Shown: positions 1 through 6,983 of the stretch, piece by piece
Numbering within the stretch: position 1 is the stretch's first letter
How the letters are laid out: each line of letters starts with the position of its first letter
Source of the DNA: Rheinheimera sp.
Lineage (GTDB): Bacteria > Pseudomonadota > Gammaproteobacteria > Enterobacterales > Alteromonadaceae
Length of the DNA: 10,000 nt
Direction of reading: 5' to 3'
Assembly (NCBI RefSeq): GCF_020217005.1
Contig: NZ_JAIWOI010000339.1
Coordinates: 1-10,000, forward strand
Made by a program: the position numbers and the translations under genes
The notes under the pieces: model-generated
What the model was told of the DNA's origin: nothing
The model's database searches: none
The model's input: only the letters and a program-made list of their open reading frames with translations

Positions 1-34
1 TGAACCGGTTATTACCTTGTTCAGCGGGAGGCGT

Positions 35-62
35 ATCTTACACTTCCCAGAATTTGTGTCAA
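35..62 (-). promoter_or_regulatory. rRNA operon promoter P3 (closest to the RNA gene)
   Basis: A third minus-strand promoter has a consensus -35 TTGACA (57-62), a 16 bp spacer and -10 TAAGAT (35-40), followed by the GC-rich discriminator ACGCCTCCC. Its -10 lies 120 bp downstream of that of P2. Only about 34 bp of the following leader is in the window, so antitermination boxes (boxB/boxA) and the mature RNA cannot be checked here. Confidence 0.7.
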
Positions 63-154
63 GCCAGCGTTTTGAAATTATTTATCAAACTCACTTCTTA
101 ACTTGCTTCGCTTCACTTTTGAGCCTTTCGACTCCACCGCGTTGCGAGGCGGCC

Positions 155-182
155 ATTTTAGTGATTTTCAACTGTGTGTCAA
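155..182 (-). promoter_or_regulatory. rRNA operon promoter P2
   Basis: On the minus strand a consensus -35 TTGACA (177-182) is separated by 16 bp from -10 TAAAAT (155-160), followed by the GC-rich discriminator GGCCGCC. Its -10 box lies 108 bp downstream of the P1 -10 box, close to the roughly 120 bp P1-P2 spacing of E. coli rrn operons. It shares the ten bases GCTTGACACA at the -35 with the next promoter. Confidence 0.75.
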
Positions 183-262
183 GCGATGTTTTGCATCATT
201 TTTCACTTCAGTTCAAAACCACCCCAGAGCTGCTTTCGCACTACCCCGTTGGCATGGCGCGC

Positions 263-290
263 ATTATAGGGAGTTTTTGGCGGCGTGCAA
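263..290 (-). promoter_or_regulatory. rRNA operon promoter P1 (upstream-most)
   Basis: Read on the minus strand, a -35 box TTGCAC (285-290) is followed by a 16 bp spacer and a perfect -10 box TATAAT (263-268), then a GC-rich discriminator GCGCGCC. The 17 bases AACTCCCTATAATGCGC match, from memory, the core of the E. coli rrn P1 promoters. The 16 bp spacer and GC discriminator are the features that make such promoters sensitive to ppGpp and initiating-NTP level. The 16S gene itself would lie left of base 1 and is not seen. In E. coli rrnD, as I recall, the 16S promoter region is likewise next to and divergent from yrdA. A tRNA operon promoter is the main alternative. Confidence 0.85.
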
Positions 291-318
291 TACTCTTTTT
301 AAGAAAACTTATACTTTT
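291..318 (-). promoter_or_regulatory. putative UP element of rRNA P1
   Basis: Directly upstream of the P1 -35 box on the minus strand lies about 28 bp that is mostly A/T (it includes AAAAGTATAAG and TTTTCTTAAAAAG). rRNA P1 promoters are known to carry such A/T tracts at -40 to -60, bound by the RNA polymerase alpha C-terminal domains. The A/T richness and position are visible; the function is inferred. Fis sites would lie still further upstream, towards yrdA, but I could not identify one with confidence. Confidence 0.5.
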
Positions 319-401
319 GAGTGCGACAGCCTGAAATTCAAACGAACCGTGCTTTTTTTCAACATTTGTCGCATACTTCCGCAGCAGCAGAGGAAATTCT
401 T

Positions 402-941
402 ATGTCATTAACTTCATATAAAGGTAAAACTCCACAGCTGGCTGAGGGAGTTTATGTGCATCCATCGTCTGTTTTGGTCGGCGATATTCAAATTGGCCTG
501 CATAGTAGTATCTGGCCTTTAGTAGCAGCACGGGGTGATGTGAATATTATCCGTATTGGTGAGCGCACTAATGTGCAGGATGGTTCTGTACTACATGTGT
601 CTCGCCCAACGTCGAAGAATCCGGCCGGTTCTCCTCTTGTTATAGGAGACGATGTTACAGTTGGGCATAAAGTGATGTTGCACGGTTGTCAGTTGGGCAA
701 CCGTATTCTGGTCGGTATGGGCGCTATAGTGATGGACGACGTTATAGTAGAAGACGATGTCATTATAGGGGCTGGTAGTTTAGTACCACCAGGCAAAAGA
801 TTAGAGTCTGGTTATCTCTATGTAGGTAGCCCGGCAAAACAAGCCAGGGTGCTTAATGAAGCAGAACGAAGTTTTCTGACTCAGTCTGCTATTAACTATG
901 TGGTATTAAAAGATGAGTATCTGGCCGAGCCGTTAGGCTGA
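402..941 (+). CDS. yrdA: gamma-class carbonic anhydrase-like hexapeptide-repeat protein
   Basis: This 179-residue protein is a left-handed beta-helix of hexapeptide repeats (about residues 20-155) of the gamma carbonic anhydrase / YrdA family. The three expected metal-ligand histidines are visible: H65 (in NVQDGSVLH), H89 (VGHKV) and H94 (MLHGC). The structural R44 and D46 of the ARGD motif are also present. Such proteins form cytoplasmic trimers with zinc or another metal between subunits. Many YrdA-type members show little or no CO2 hydration activity, so a physiological carbonic anhydrase role is only possible. I chose the ATG at 402 because AGAGGA lies upstream at a suitable distance and the family starts near here; an upstream in-frame extension to 321 is not family-like. 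The gene diverges from the rRNA promoters. I could not pick out its own promoter in 319-401. Its stop codon overlaps the end of yrdB. Confidence 0.93.
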   Translation: MSLTSYKGKTPQLAEGVYVHPSSVLVGDIQIGLHSSIWPLVAARGDVNIIRIGERTNVQDGSVLHVSRPTSKNPAGSPLVIGDDVTVGHKVMLHGCQLGNRILVGMGAIVMDDVIVEDDVIIGAGSLVPPGKRLESGYLYVGSPAKQARVLNEAERSFLTQSAINYVVLKDEYLAEPLG

Positions 942-945
942 GCCA
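922..945. terminator. imperfect hairpin spanning both yrdA and yrdB stop codons
   Basis: TGGC (922-925) pairs with GCCA (942-945) and AGCC (928-931) with GGCT (936-939), around loop GTTA and across a 2x2 internal loop. The structure covers the two converging stop codons. There is no U-run on either side, so a factor-independent terminator role is doubtful; it is listed as the only candidate boundary between the converging transcripts. Confidence 0.25.
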
Positions 946-1181
946 TCCAGGTACAACACACCATCTGTATTAAAGCGGTCTGCTTTGGCCGCTTCTTCTA
1001 TTTGTTCTTCCCAATAAAAGCAGTCTTCTTTTATTTGCTCTAACCAACTTTGATTATCCCAGCCTTGTGGCTTCTTTATATAGATACGTAACCGCAAGCC
1101 TGCAGCTAGACAACTACAGCTGACTGAATCGGTGTTTTCATCAAAACTGAAGTCATGATTAAAAATCAGTTGCTGATTCAT
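933..1181 (-). CDS. yrdB: YrdB-like DUF1488 family protein
   Basis: This is a small acidic protein of 82 residues, resembling the uncharacterised YrdB/DUF1488 family (E. coli YrdB is about 85 residues). It shows a short beta-rich N-terminal half (FNHDFSFDENTDSVSCSC), then an amphipathic helix rich in Glu and Trp (about residues 42-68: WDNQSWLEQIKEDCFYWEEQ). There is no signal peptide and no recognisable catalytic motif. No molecular function is known to me. Its ATG overlaps the aroE stop in ATGA (1178-1181), so it is almost certainly translated by coupling to aroE. The aroE-yrdB pairing is conserved in enterics. Its stop lies inside the last codons of the converging yrdA. Confidence 0.8.
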   Translation of the reverse strand: MNQQLIFNHDFSFDENTDSVSCSCLAAGLRLRIYIKKPQGWDNQSWLEQIKEDCFYWEEQIEEAAKADRFNTDGVLYLDGSA

Positions 1182-1993
1182 GCTTTCACCATAGCCGTCA
1201 GTTGTTGTAGTACTGGCGTGACATCAGGTTTTACGCCACGCCATATTGCAAAACTTTCAGCGGCCTGACTGACTAACATACCCAGGCCATCTGCACAAAG
1301 TGGCACAGCTTGTTGCTGACACCAGTTCAGAAAAGCCGTCGGCTCTTTGCCATACAACATATCATAGGCCAAGGTGCAGTGCTTAAGATGTTGTTCTGCT
1401 AACGGCGGTCTTTGTTGGTCCAGTCCACTTGAAGTTGCATTAATCACTATGCTCCATTTTTCGACTGGCACTTCGTTATAACCAGATGCTGTTACTCTGT
1501 TATCAAAGAGCCCGGCTATGGTTTGCGCTTTATCTGCAGTTCTGTTGGCTATATGGATATGCTTTACACCAGCAGCTAACAAAGGCCCAACAACACCACG
1601 GCAAGCGCCACCCGCACCTAATACTAAAATGGCAGCATCCTGAAGCTCTGCTCCCAGTCGGGTTAAATCAGCCACTAAACCCAAGCCATCGGTGTTATCA
1701 CCACAAAGCACACCAGCTCTATCTATATATAATGTATTGACCGCACCTGCCTGCAACGCGCGCTCACTAAGTTGTTCTGCTAACTGGTAGGCCTGCTCCT
1801 TAAAAGGCACAGTGACATTGCCGCCCCGGCCACCAGCAGCGACAAAGCTAAACCAGCTGTCGGCAAAGGCGTCGACCGGTGCTAAAATGGTCTCGTAACT
1901 CAAAGCTTGTGCGGTTTGTTTGGCAAACCAGCTATGGATCAGCGGCGATTTTGAGTGCCCAACAGGATTTCCAAATACAGCGTAACGGTCCAC
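1178..1993 (-). CDS. aroE: shikimate 5-dehydrogenase (NADP+)
   Basis: AroE reduces 3-dehydroshikimate to shikimate with NADPH, the fourth step of the chorismate (aromatic amino acid) pathway, in the cytoplasm. With a GTG start at 1993 the protein is 271 residues, against 272 for E. coli. It begins (V/M)DRYAVFGNPVGHSKSP, the family N-terminus with shikimate-binding S14 and S16. Catalytic K65 (NVTVPFK) and D102 (GDNTD) match E. coli numbering. The Rossmann nucleotide loop GAGGA is at 126-130 and the NADP-selecting NRT at 150-152. The reading frame stays open upstream to 2209, but that part is the antisense of the globin gene and is not AroE-like. The ribosome site GGTGA is modest. The gene is coupled to yrdB by a 4 bp overlap. 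Only 9 bp separate its start from the divergent globin start. Confidence 0.95.
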   Translation of the reverse strand: MDRYAVFGNPVGHSKSPLIHSWFAKQTAQALSYETILAPVDAFADSWFSFVAAGGRGGNVTVPFKEQAYQLAEQLSERALQAGAVNTLYIDRAGVLCGDNTDGLGLVADLTRLGAELQDAAILVLGAGGACRGVVGPLLAAGVKHIHIANRTADKAQTIAGLFDNRVTASGYNEVPVEKWSIVINATSSGLDQQRPPLAEQHLKHCTLAYDMLYGKEPTAFLNWCQQQAVPLCADGLGMLVSQAAESFAIWRGVKPDVTPVLQQLTAMVKA

Positions 1994-2002
1994 AGGTTCA
2001 CC

Positions 2003-2443
2003 ATGAAAAAGTTGTTTGACGCGATTTTTAATAAAAGCCAGCCAAATAGCAAGCCACATCCGACTCCGGCGACTACGCCATACGAGCTGATTGGCGGCGA
2101 AGCAGCAACCAGGCGTCTGGCCAATAGATTCTATGACATTATGTCGACAGCACCAGAAGCCGCCGCCTTGTATGCTATTCATCCTCTGCCACTGGACAGC
2201 ATAAGGCAAAAGTTTTTTGAGTTTTTATCCGGCTGGTTGGGCGGCCCTGCTTTGTTTGAACAGAAATACGGTCATCCACGTTTGCGGATGCGCCATATGC
2301 CTTTTGCTGTGGATCAACAGATGCGTGATCAGTGGATGTTTTGTATGAATAAAGCCTTGGCAGAAGTAGTTGAAGATAAATTGCTGCGTCAGGGGTTGAG
2401 TCATTCGCTGGGGCAACTGGCCAGTCATATGATCAACAGATAA
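2003..2443 (+). CDS. group II truncated haemoglobin
   Basis: This 146-residue protein has a 2-over-2 globin fold of the group II (GlbO/YjbI-like) type. After a loose, Pro-rich N-terminal extension (residues 1-25), the globin starts at PYELIGGEAATRRLANRFYDIM, with the helix B F43-Y44 pair. Then follow FLSGWLGGP (74-82), the YGHPRLRMRHMPF block (89-101) with proximal haem ligand H98, and W111 at the G8 position typical of group II. Such globins bind O2/NO and are linked to oxygen, peroxide or NO chemistry; the exact role here is unknown. The ATG at 2003 is supported by AGG 8 bases upstream and by matching the start of the antisense aroE. The gene sits between aroE and hemF, facing hemF tail to tail. 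Placement next to a haem biosynthesis gene is suggestive but may be chance. Confidence 0.9.
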   Translation: MKKLFDAIFNKSQPNSKPHPTPATTPYELIGGEAATRRLANRFYDIMSTAPEAAALYAIHPLPLDSIRQKFFEFLSGWLGGPALFEQKYGHPRLRMRHMPFAVDQQMRDQWMFCMNKALAEVVEDKLLRQGLSHSLGQLASHMINR

Positions 2444-2454
2444 TGATTGGCAGA

Positions 2455-2485
2455 TAACACTCAGGCGCCGAAGCGCCTGTAGTTA
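2455..2485. terminator. hairpin between convergent globin and hemF
   Basis: A perfect 7 bp stem CAGGCGC/GCGCCTG (2462-2468 with 2473-2479) closes a CGAA tetraloop. It is extended by TAAC/GTTA (2455-2458 with 2482-2485) across a small internal loop. It lies between the stop of the globin gene (2443) and the stop of hemF (2494). No U-tract follows on either strand, so it may be a weak bidirectional terminator or an mRNA 3' stabiliser rather than a classical intrinsic terminator. Confidence 0.5.
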
Positions 2486-2493
2486 CTCTGTAC

Positions 2494-4025
<1,532 letters not shown>

Positions 4026-4090
4026 TTTTCTGAGTCCTGTATCTGAGGTTTTTCGTCAAAAATGGTTCTGGTCAAGGCCAGAGTCGTCCC

Positions 4091-4106
4091 TGAAGCTACA
4101 GCTTCA
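4091..4106. promoter_or_regulatory. 16 bp perfect palindrome in the purE promoter region
   Basis: TGAAGCT (4091-4097) and AGCTTCA (4100-4106) form a perfect inverted repeat around AC. A -35 box for the purE -10 at 4120 would lie at about 4097-4102, inside the repeat, which suits an operator. The length equals that of a PurR operator, but the sequence is not the PurR consensus known from E. coli. The binding protein is unknown. Confidence 0.45.
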
Positions 4107-4125
4107 ATTACTTTGCGTATATAAT
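4097..4125 (+). promoter_or_regulatory. probable purEK promoter
   Basis: A perfect -10 box TATAAT lies at 4120-4125, giving a start of transcription near 4132 and a leader of about 40 bases before the purE ATG. The -35 region at 17 bp spacing (TACAGC, 4097-4102) is a poor match, which suggests activator dependence or fine control. TTTGCGT at 4112-4118 equals one half of the E. coli PurR operator, but the other half is missing. Confidence 0.55.
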
Positions 4126-4170
4126 AGCGGCCTTATTATGCCAGTTCTTTGCAGCTTTAAGGAAACAACG

Positions 4171-4656
4171 ATGAAAGTAGGTATTATCATGGGGTCTAAA
4201 TCCGATTGGCCCACAATGAAAAACGCGGCCGATATGTTAGATCGTTTTCAAATTGCCTATGAAACCACTGTTGTTTCAGCTCACAGAACTCCACAACTTT
4301 TAGCTGACTACGCAACTAATGCAGCTGGTCGTGGCTTAAAAGTCATTATTGCAGGTGCAGGCGGCGCAGCCCATTTACCTGGTATGGCCGCAGCTTTTAC
4401 CAGCTTGCCAGTCTTAGGTGTGCCAGTGCAGTCTAAAGCCTTAAAAGGTCTGGACTCATTATTATCTATAGTGCAAATGCCAAAAGGTGTTGCAGTGGGA
4501 ACGCTGGCTATTGGTGATGCAGGTGCAGCCAATGCAGGCTTATTGGCCGCCCAAATTCTGGCGACTTCTGATGCTGAGCTGATGAGCAAAATTGATGCTT
4601 TCCGCAAAGAACAAACTGACTCTGTATTGGCTCACCCGAATCCAGCCGAGGAATAA
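4171..4656 (+). CDS. purE: N5-carboxyaminoimidazole ribonucleotide mutase
   Basis: Class I PurE moves the carboxyl group of N5-CAIR to carbon 4, giving CAIR, in de novo purine synthesis. The 161-residue product has the family signatures: the phosphate-binding GSKSDWPTM (8-16), SAHRTP with its catalytic-site His (36-41) and [12 protein letters not shown] (61-72). It forms octamers in known members. I chose the ATG at 4171 because AAGGAAA lies just upstream and [13 protein letters not shown] is the normal N-terminus. An in-frame ATG at 4138 would add 11 residues but lies only about 6 bases after the predicted transcript start, with no ribosome site. purK follows after 3 bp, and the two enzymes work in sequence. 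Confidence 0.97.
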   Translation: MKVGIIMGSKSDWPTMKNAADMLDRFQIAYETTVVSAHRTPQLLADYATNAAGRGLKVIIAGAGGAAHLPGMAAAFTSLPVLGVPVQSKALKGLDSLLSIVQMPKGVAVGTLAIGDAGAANAGLLAAQILATSDAELMSKIDAFRKEQTDSVLAHPNPAEE

Positions 4657-4659
4657 GCA

Positions 4660-5811
4660 ATGAAGGTTCTGGTTTTAGGTGCTGGTCAGTTGGCTCGTAT
4701 GATGAGTCTGGCAGGTACTCCACTGAATTTAAAAGTCTCGGCTTATGATGTAAACAGCGACACAATTGTTGACCCTGTCACTCAGCAACAACTGGGCACT
4801 GGTCTGGCTCAGGCTATAGCCAATGCCGATGTCATCACCTCTGAGTTTGAACATATTCCTTATCCGGTGCAGGAACTGTGTCAGCAAAGCGGTAAGTTTT
4901 TACCCAACAGCACAGCGATCAAAGCAGGCGGCGATCGCCGTCAGGAAAAACAACTGTTGGATAAAGCAGGCGTGACCAACGCTGCTTATAAAATTGTGGT
5001 GACTGAACAGGATTTTTATCAGGCCATTGAACAACTGGGTTTGCCACTGGTGCTGAAAAGCGCTTTAGCCGGTTATGACGGCAAAGGCCAATGGCGCTTA
5101 AAAACTCAGGCGGACGCACAAGCCATTTGGGCTGATATTCAGCAGTTTATGGCAGGCGCCGATCACACTTTGCCTCAGGCTATAGTGGCAGAGCAGTTTG
5201 TCCGCTTTGACCGTGAAGTCAGCTTAGTCGGAGCCCGTAATCAGGCCGGCGATATGGTGGTCTACCCACTGACAGAAAATCATCATGTCGCTGGTGTACT
5301 GGCAGTGTCTTTGGCCTTGCCGGGTCAGCAGGAATTGCAGCAACAAGCCAAGCAGATGTTTGAAGCTGTAGCCAGCGCTTTGGATTATGTGGGTGTATTG
5401 GCACTGGAGTTTTTTCAGGTGGGTGACCAACTGTTGGTCAATGAGATAGCACCACGGGTGCATAACTCAGGACACTGGACTCAACAAGGTGCAGACACCT
5501 GTCAGTTTGAAAACCACTTAAGAGCTGTTTGTGGTTTGCCTTTGGGCAGCACAGCTTTAGTGCGCCCTACTTTGATGGTAAATATTCTGGGTGAAGATCA
5601 TGTCAGCCCTGCCGTCTTAAGCTTGCCAAGCTGCCATTTGCACTGGTACGGCAAGGGCAAAAGACCTGGCCGCAAAATGGGCCATATCAATTTAAGTGCC
5701 ACCAGCACCAGCGAACTGGCACAGCGTTTTGATCTGCTGCGTCAGCATTTACCAGAGCAGGAATTCCCTGAGCTGGATTTAGTAGCGGCACGCTTAAAAC
5801 AACTGCAATAG
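4660..5811 (+). CDS. purK: N5-carboxyaminoimidazole ribonucleotide synthase
   Basis: PurK, an ATP-grasp enzyme, couples ATP and bicarbonate to AIR to give N5-CAIR, the substrate of PurE. The 383-residue protein begins with a Rossmann-like GAGQLARM (7-14). The ATP-grasp domain follows, with the glycine-rich loop GYDGKGQ (138-144), the E-F-R-E-S stretch around 179-188, and the metal/ATP-binding [14 protein letters not shown] (261-274). The C-terminal domain carries [12 protein letters not shown]. Length is in the usual 355-390 range. Its ATG is 3 bp after the purE stop, so the pair is translationally close. The purine-pathway need for bicarbonate parallels that of TsaC nearby. A clear terminator follows at 5829-5852. 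Confidence 0.97.
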   Translation: MKVLVLGAGQLARMMSLAGTPLNLKVSAYDVNSDTIVDPVTQQQLGTGLAQAIANADVITSEFEHIPYPVQELCQQSGKFLPNSTAIKAGGDRRQEKQLLDKAGVTNAAYKIVVTEQDFYQAIEQLGLPLVLKSALAGYDGKGQWRLKTQADAQAIWADIQQFMAGADHTLPQAIVAEQFVRFDREVSLVGARNQAGDMVVYPLTENHHVAGVLAVSLALPGQQELQQQAKQMFEAVASALDYVGVLALEFFQVGDQLLVNEIAPRVHNSGHWTQQGADTCQFENHLRAVCGLPLGSTALVRPTLMVNILGEDHVSPAVLSLPSCHLHWYGKGKRPGRKMGHINLSATSTSELAQRFDLLRQHLPEQEFPELDLVAARLKQLQ

Positions 5812-5828
5812 CAGATCTGCAGTGAGCG

Positions 5829-5852
5829 AAAAGGCCCAAGCGGGCCTTTTTT
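5829..5852 (+). terminator. intrinsic terminator of purEK
   Basis: AAAAGGCCC (5829-5837) pairs perfectly with GGGCCTTTT (5842-5850) around loop AAGC, and the T-run extends to six T (5847-5852). It lies 17 bp after the purK stop. On the minus strand the same stem is followed by fewer T, so it may act more weakly for the converging yrdD-like gene that ends at 5879. Confidence 0.9.
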
Positions 5853-5878
5853 ATTTGCTGCCCGTTTAGTACCCAGCT

Positions 5879-6424
5879 TTAACTGCCCTGCACTTTCTGA
5901 CATTTCTTACTGGCACAGAGTAACTTCACACCAGAAGCCGAAGGCTTTTCCATCAAAAGTGGATAGTTACAGAACTGACATTGCCCCTCGACAGGCTTAA
6001 AATTCAACAGGCATTTGCAGTCCGGGTATCTGCTGCAGCCGTAAAAGGCTTTGCCGTATTTACTGGTACGCTCCAGCAACTGGCCTTTTTTGCATTCAGG
6101 ACAAGCCAGATCACTGGCTTCAGGTTCATCGGCATGCACCACAAAATGACAATGTGGGTAGTTACTGCAACCAATAAACATACCGTAGCGGCCATTTTTC
6201 ACTGCCAGCTCGTTTCCGCACTCTGGACAAAGTTGATCTTCCAGCACTTTAACCACTGTATTTTCATGTGGATGCAGAGCTTTCAGGTAATTACAGGCTG
6301 GATAGTTGCTACAGCCTAAAAAAGGTCCGTTTTTGCCACTTTTAATCTGCAGCGCATGGCCGCACAGAGGACAAGGCTCTGCGGTTTTTTCGTGTTGAAA
6401 AAGTGTATCGTCAGACTGGGACAT
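5879..6424 (-). CDS. yrdD: YrdD-like topoisomerase-type zinc-finger protein
   Basis: This 181-residue protein is built almost entirely of four tetra-cysteine zinc ribbons of the kind found at the C-terminus of topoisomerase I (TopA). The ribbons are C18/C21/C38/C44, C66/C69/C86/C92, C108/C111/C130/C136 and C149/C152/C170/C175, all with complete ligand sets. Ribbons 1-3 carry the G-x-F/Y-x-G-C-S-x-Y-P-x-C signature; ribbon 4 is divergent. No topoisomerase catalytic domain is present, so the likely role is binding of DNA or RNA or of a partner; the function of YrdD is not established. I chose the ATG at 6424 over a TTG at 6451, because the TTG is almost at the predicted transcript start. No good ribosome site precedes this ATG. 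It follows smg as in enterics, but behind a terminator and its own promoter. Confidence 0.88.
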   Translation of the reverse strand: MSQSDDTLFQHEKTAEPCPLCGHALQIKSGKNGPFLGCSNYPACNYLKALHPHENTVVKVLEDQLCPECGNELAVKNGRYGMFIGCSNYPHCHFVVHADEPEASDLACPECKKGQLLERTSKYGKAFYGCSRYPDCKCLLNFKPVEGQCQFCNYPLLMEKPSASGVKLLCASKKCQKVQGS

Positions 6425-6452
6425 ACAAAGGCCATAGAAGAAAACTGGCAAG

Positions 6453-6482
6453 ATTATATACCCAAAGTAATTGGAGTTGCAG
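6453..6482 (-). promoter_or_regulatory. probable promoter of the yrdD-like gene
   Basis: On the minus strand a perfect TATAAT (6453-6458), within GGGTATATAAT, lies between the smg terminator and the gene. Transcription would start near 6446, leaving a leader of about 22 bases before the ATG at 6424. The -35 region (CTGCAA, 6477-6482, 18 bp spacing) is weak. Confidence 0.5.
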
Positions 6483-6496
6483 CAAGGCTTACAACG

Positions 6497-6521
6497 AAAA
6501 AGGCCGCTTAATGCAGCGGCC
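6497..6521 (-). terminator. intrinsic terminator of smg, with the stop codon in its loop
   Basis: On the minus strand GGCCGC (6521-6516) pairs with GCGGCC (6507-6502) around the 8-base loop TGCATTAA, followed by five T (6501-6497). The TAA stop of smg (6510-6508) is within the loop, and the 5' arm of the stem encodes the last residues of Smg. This should end the tsaP-dprA-smg transcript. Confidence 0.85.
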
Positions 6522-6981
6522 CTGTAGGTTCGTCAAAAATAAGGTCTTCCATCTGGGCATAAGCATTTTCACGACCAGGCACATTAAACAGCACCATCAA
6601 CACCACCCATTTTAAATCGTCCAGACTGACAGAACTCTGATCCAAGTCCATCACTCTGTCCAATACCATCTCGCGGGTGGGCGCGTCCAGCACGTTGATT
6701 TGTTCCAGAAACAGCAGGAAACCCTGACACTCAGTCTCCAGCTTACGTTGCTCTTCCACAGTGTAAATACGGACTGCGGTCGAATTCACTTTGGTTAAAT
6801 AGGGCTTAACATGACTTTCCTGCAAGGCAGACAACGAATCCAGCCAACGCAGGGCCTTAAAAATATCATCATCATGGAAACCAGCTTTGCTGAGCTCACG
6901 CTGCAGATCGGCATGATTTACATAAATTTCTGACTCATTGTGGATATAGTTTTCAAACAAATATATGAGGATATCAAACAT
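6508..6981 (-). CDS. smg: Smg family protein (DUF494)
   Basis: The product has 157 residues, which I recall as also the length of E. coli Smg, and starts with the family-typical MFDILIYLFENYIHNESE. It is acidic and predicted to be mainly helical, with the conserved C-terminal stretch DDLKWVVLMVLFNVPGRENAYAQMEDLIFD. There are no membrane segments or signal peptide. The molecular function of Smg is not established; its almost constant placement beside dprA and yrdD suggests a shared regulon rather than a known pathway. The ATG at 6981 is only 2 bp past the dprA stop, so translation is likely coupled. The 3' end of the gene is itself part of the terminator hairpin. Confidence 0.93.
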   Translation of the reverse strand: MFDILIYLFENYIHNESEIYVNHADLQRELSKAGFHDDDIFKALRWLDSLSALQESHVKPYLTKVNSTAVRIYTVEEQRKLETECQGFLLFLEQINVLDAPTREMVLDRVMDLDQSSVSLDDLKWVVLMVLFNVPGRENAYAQMEDLIFDEPTGPLH

Positions 6982-6983
6982 AG

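Noticed and set aside
103..411. Long open frames across the rRNA promoter region (17-334 and 103-411, plus strand)
   Set aside because: They run antisense through three clear minus-strand promoters, have no family-like sequence and no ribosome site; treated as chance open frames.
1994..2209. 72-residue N-terminal extension of aroE
   Set aside because: The frame is open to 2209, but this part is antisense to the globin gene and unlike any AroE; the GTG at 1993 gives the normal length and N-terminus.
4104..4119. PurR operator upstream of purE
   Set aside because: Only one half site (TTTGCGT, 4112-4118) matches the E. coli consensus; the other half does not, so I did not call a PurR box.
4308..4765. 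Minus-strand open frames inside purE and purK (4308-4607, 4508-4765, 5219-5463)
   Set aside because: They are shadows of well-recognised plus-strand genes, with low-complexity or unrelated translations and no ribosome sites.
6425..6451. TTG start of the yrdD-like gene at 6451
   Set aside because: It lies at or before the predicted transcript start after TATAAT at 6453-6458 and adds nine residues unlike the family; the ATG at 6424 is preferred, though its ribosome site is poor.
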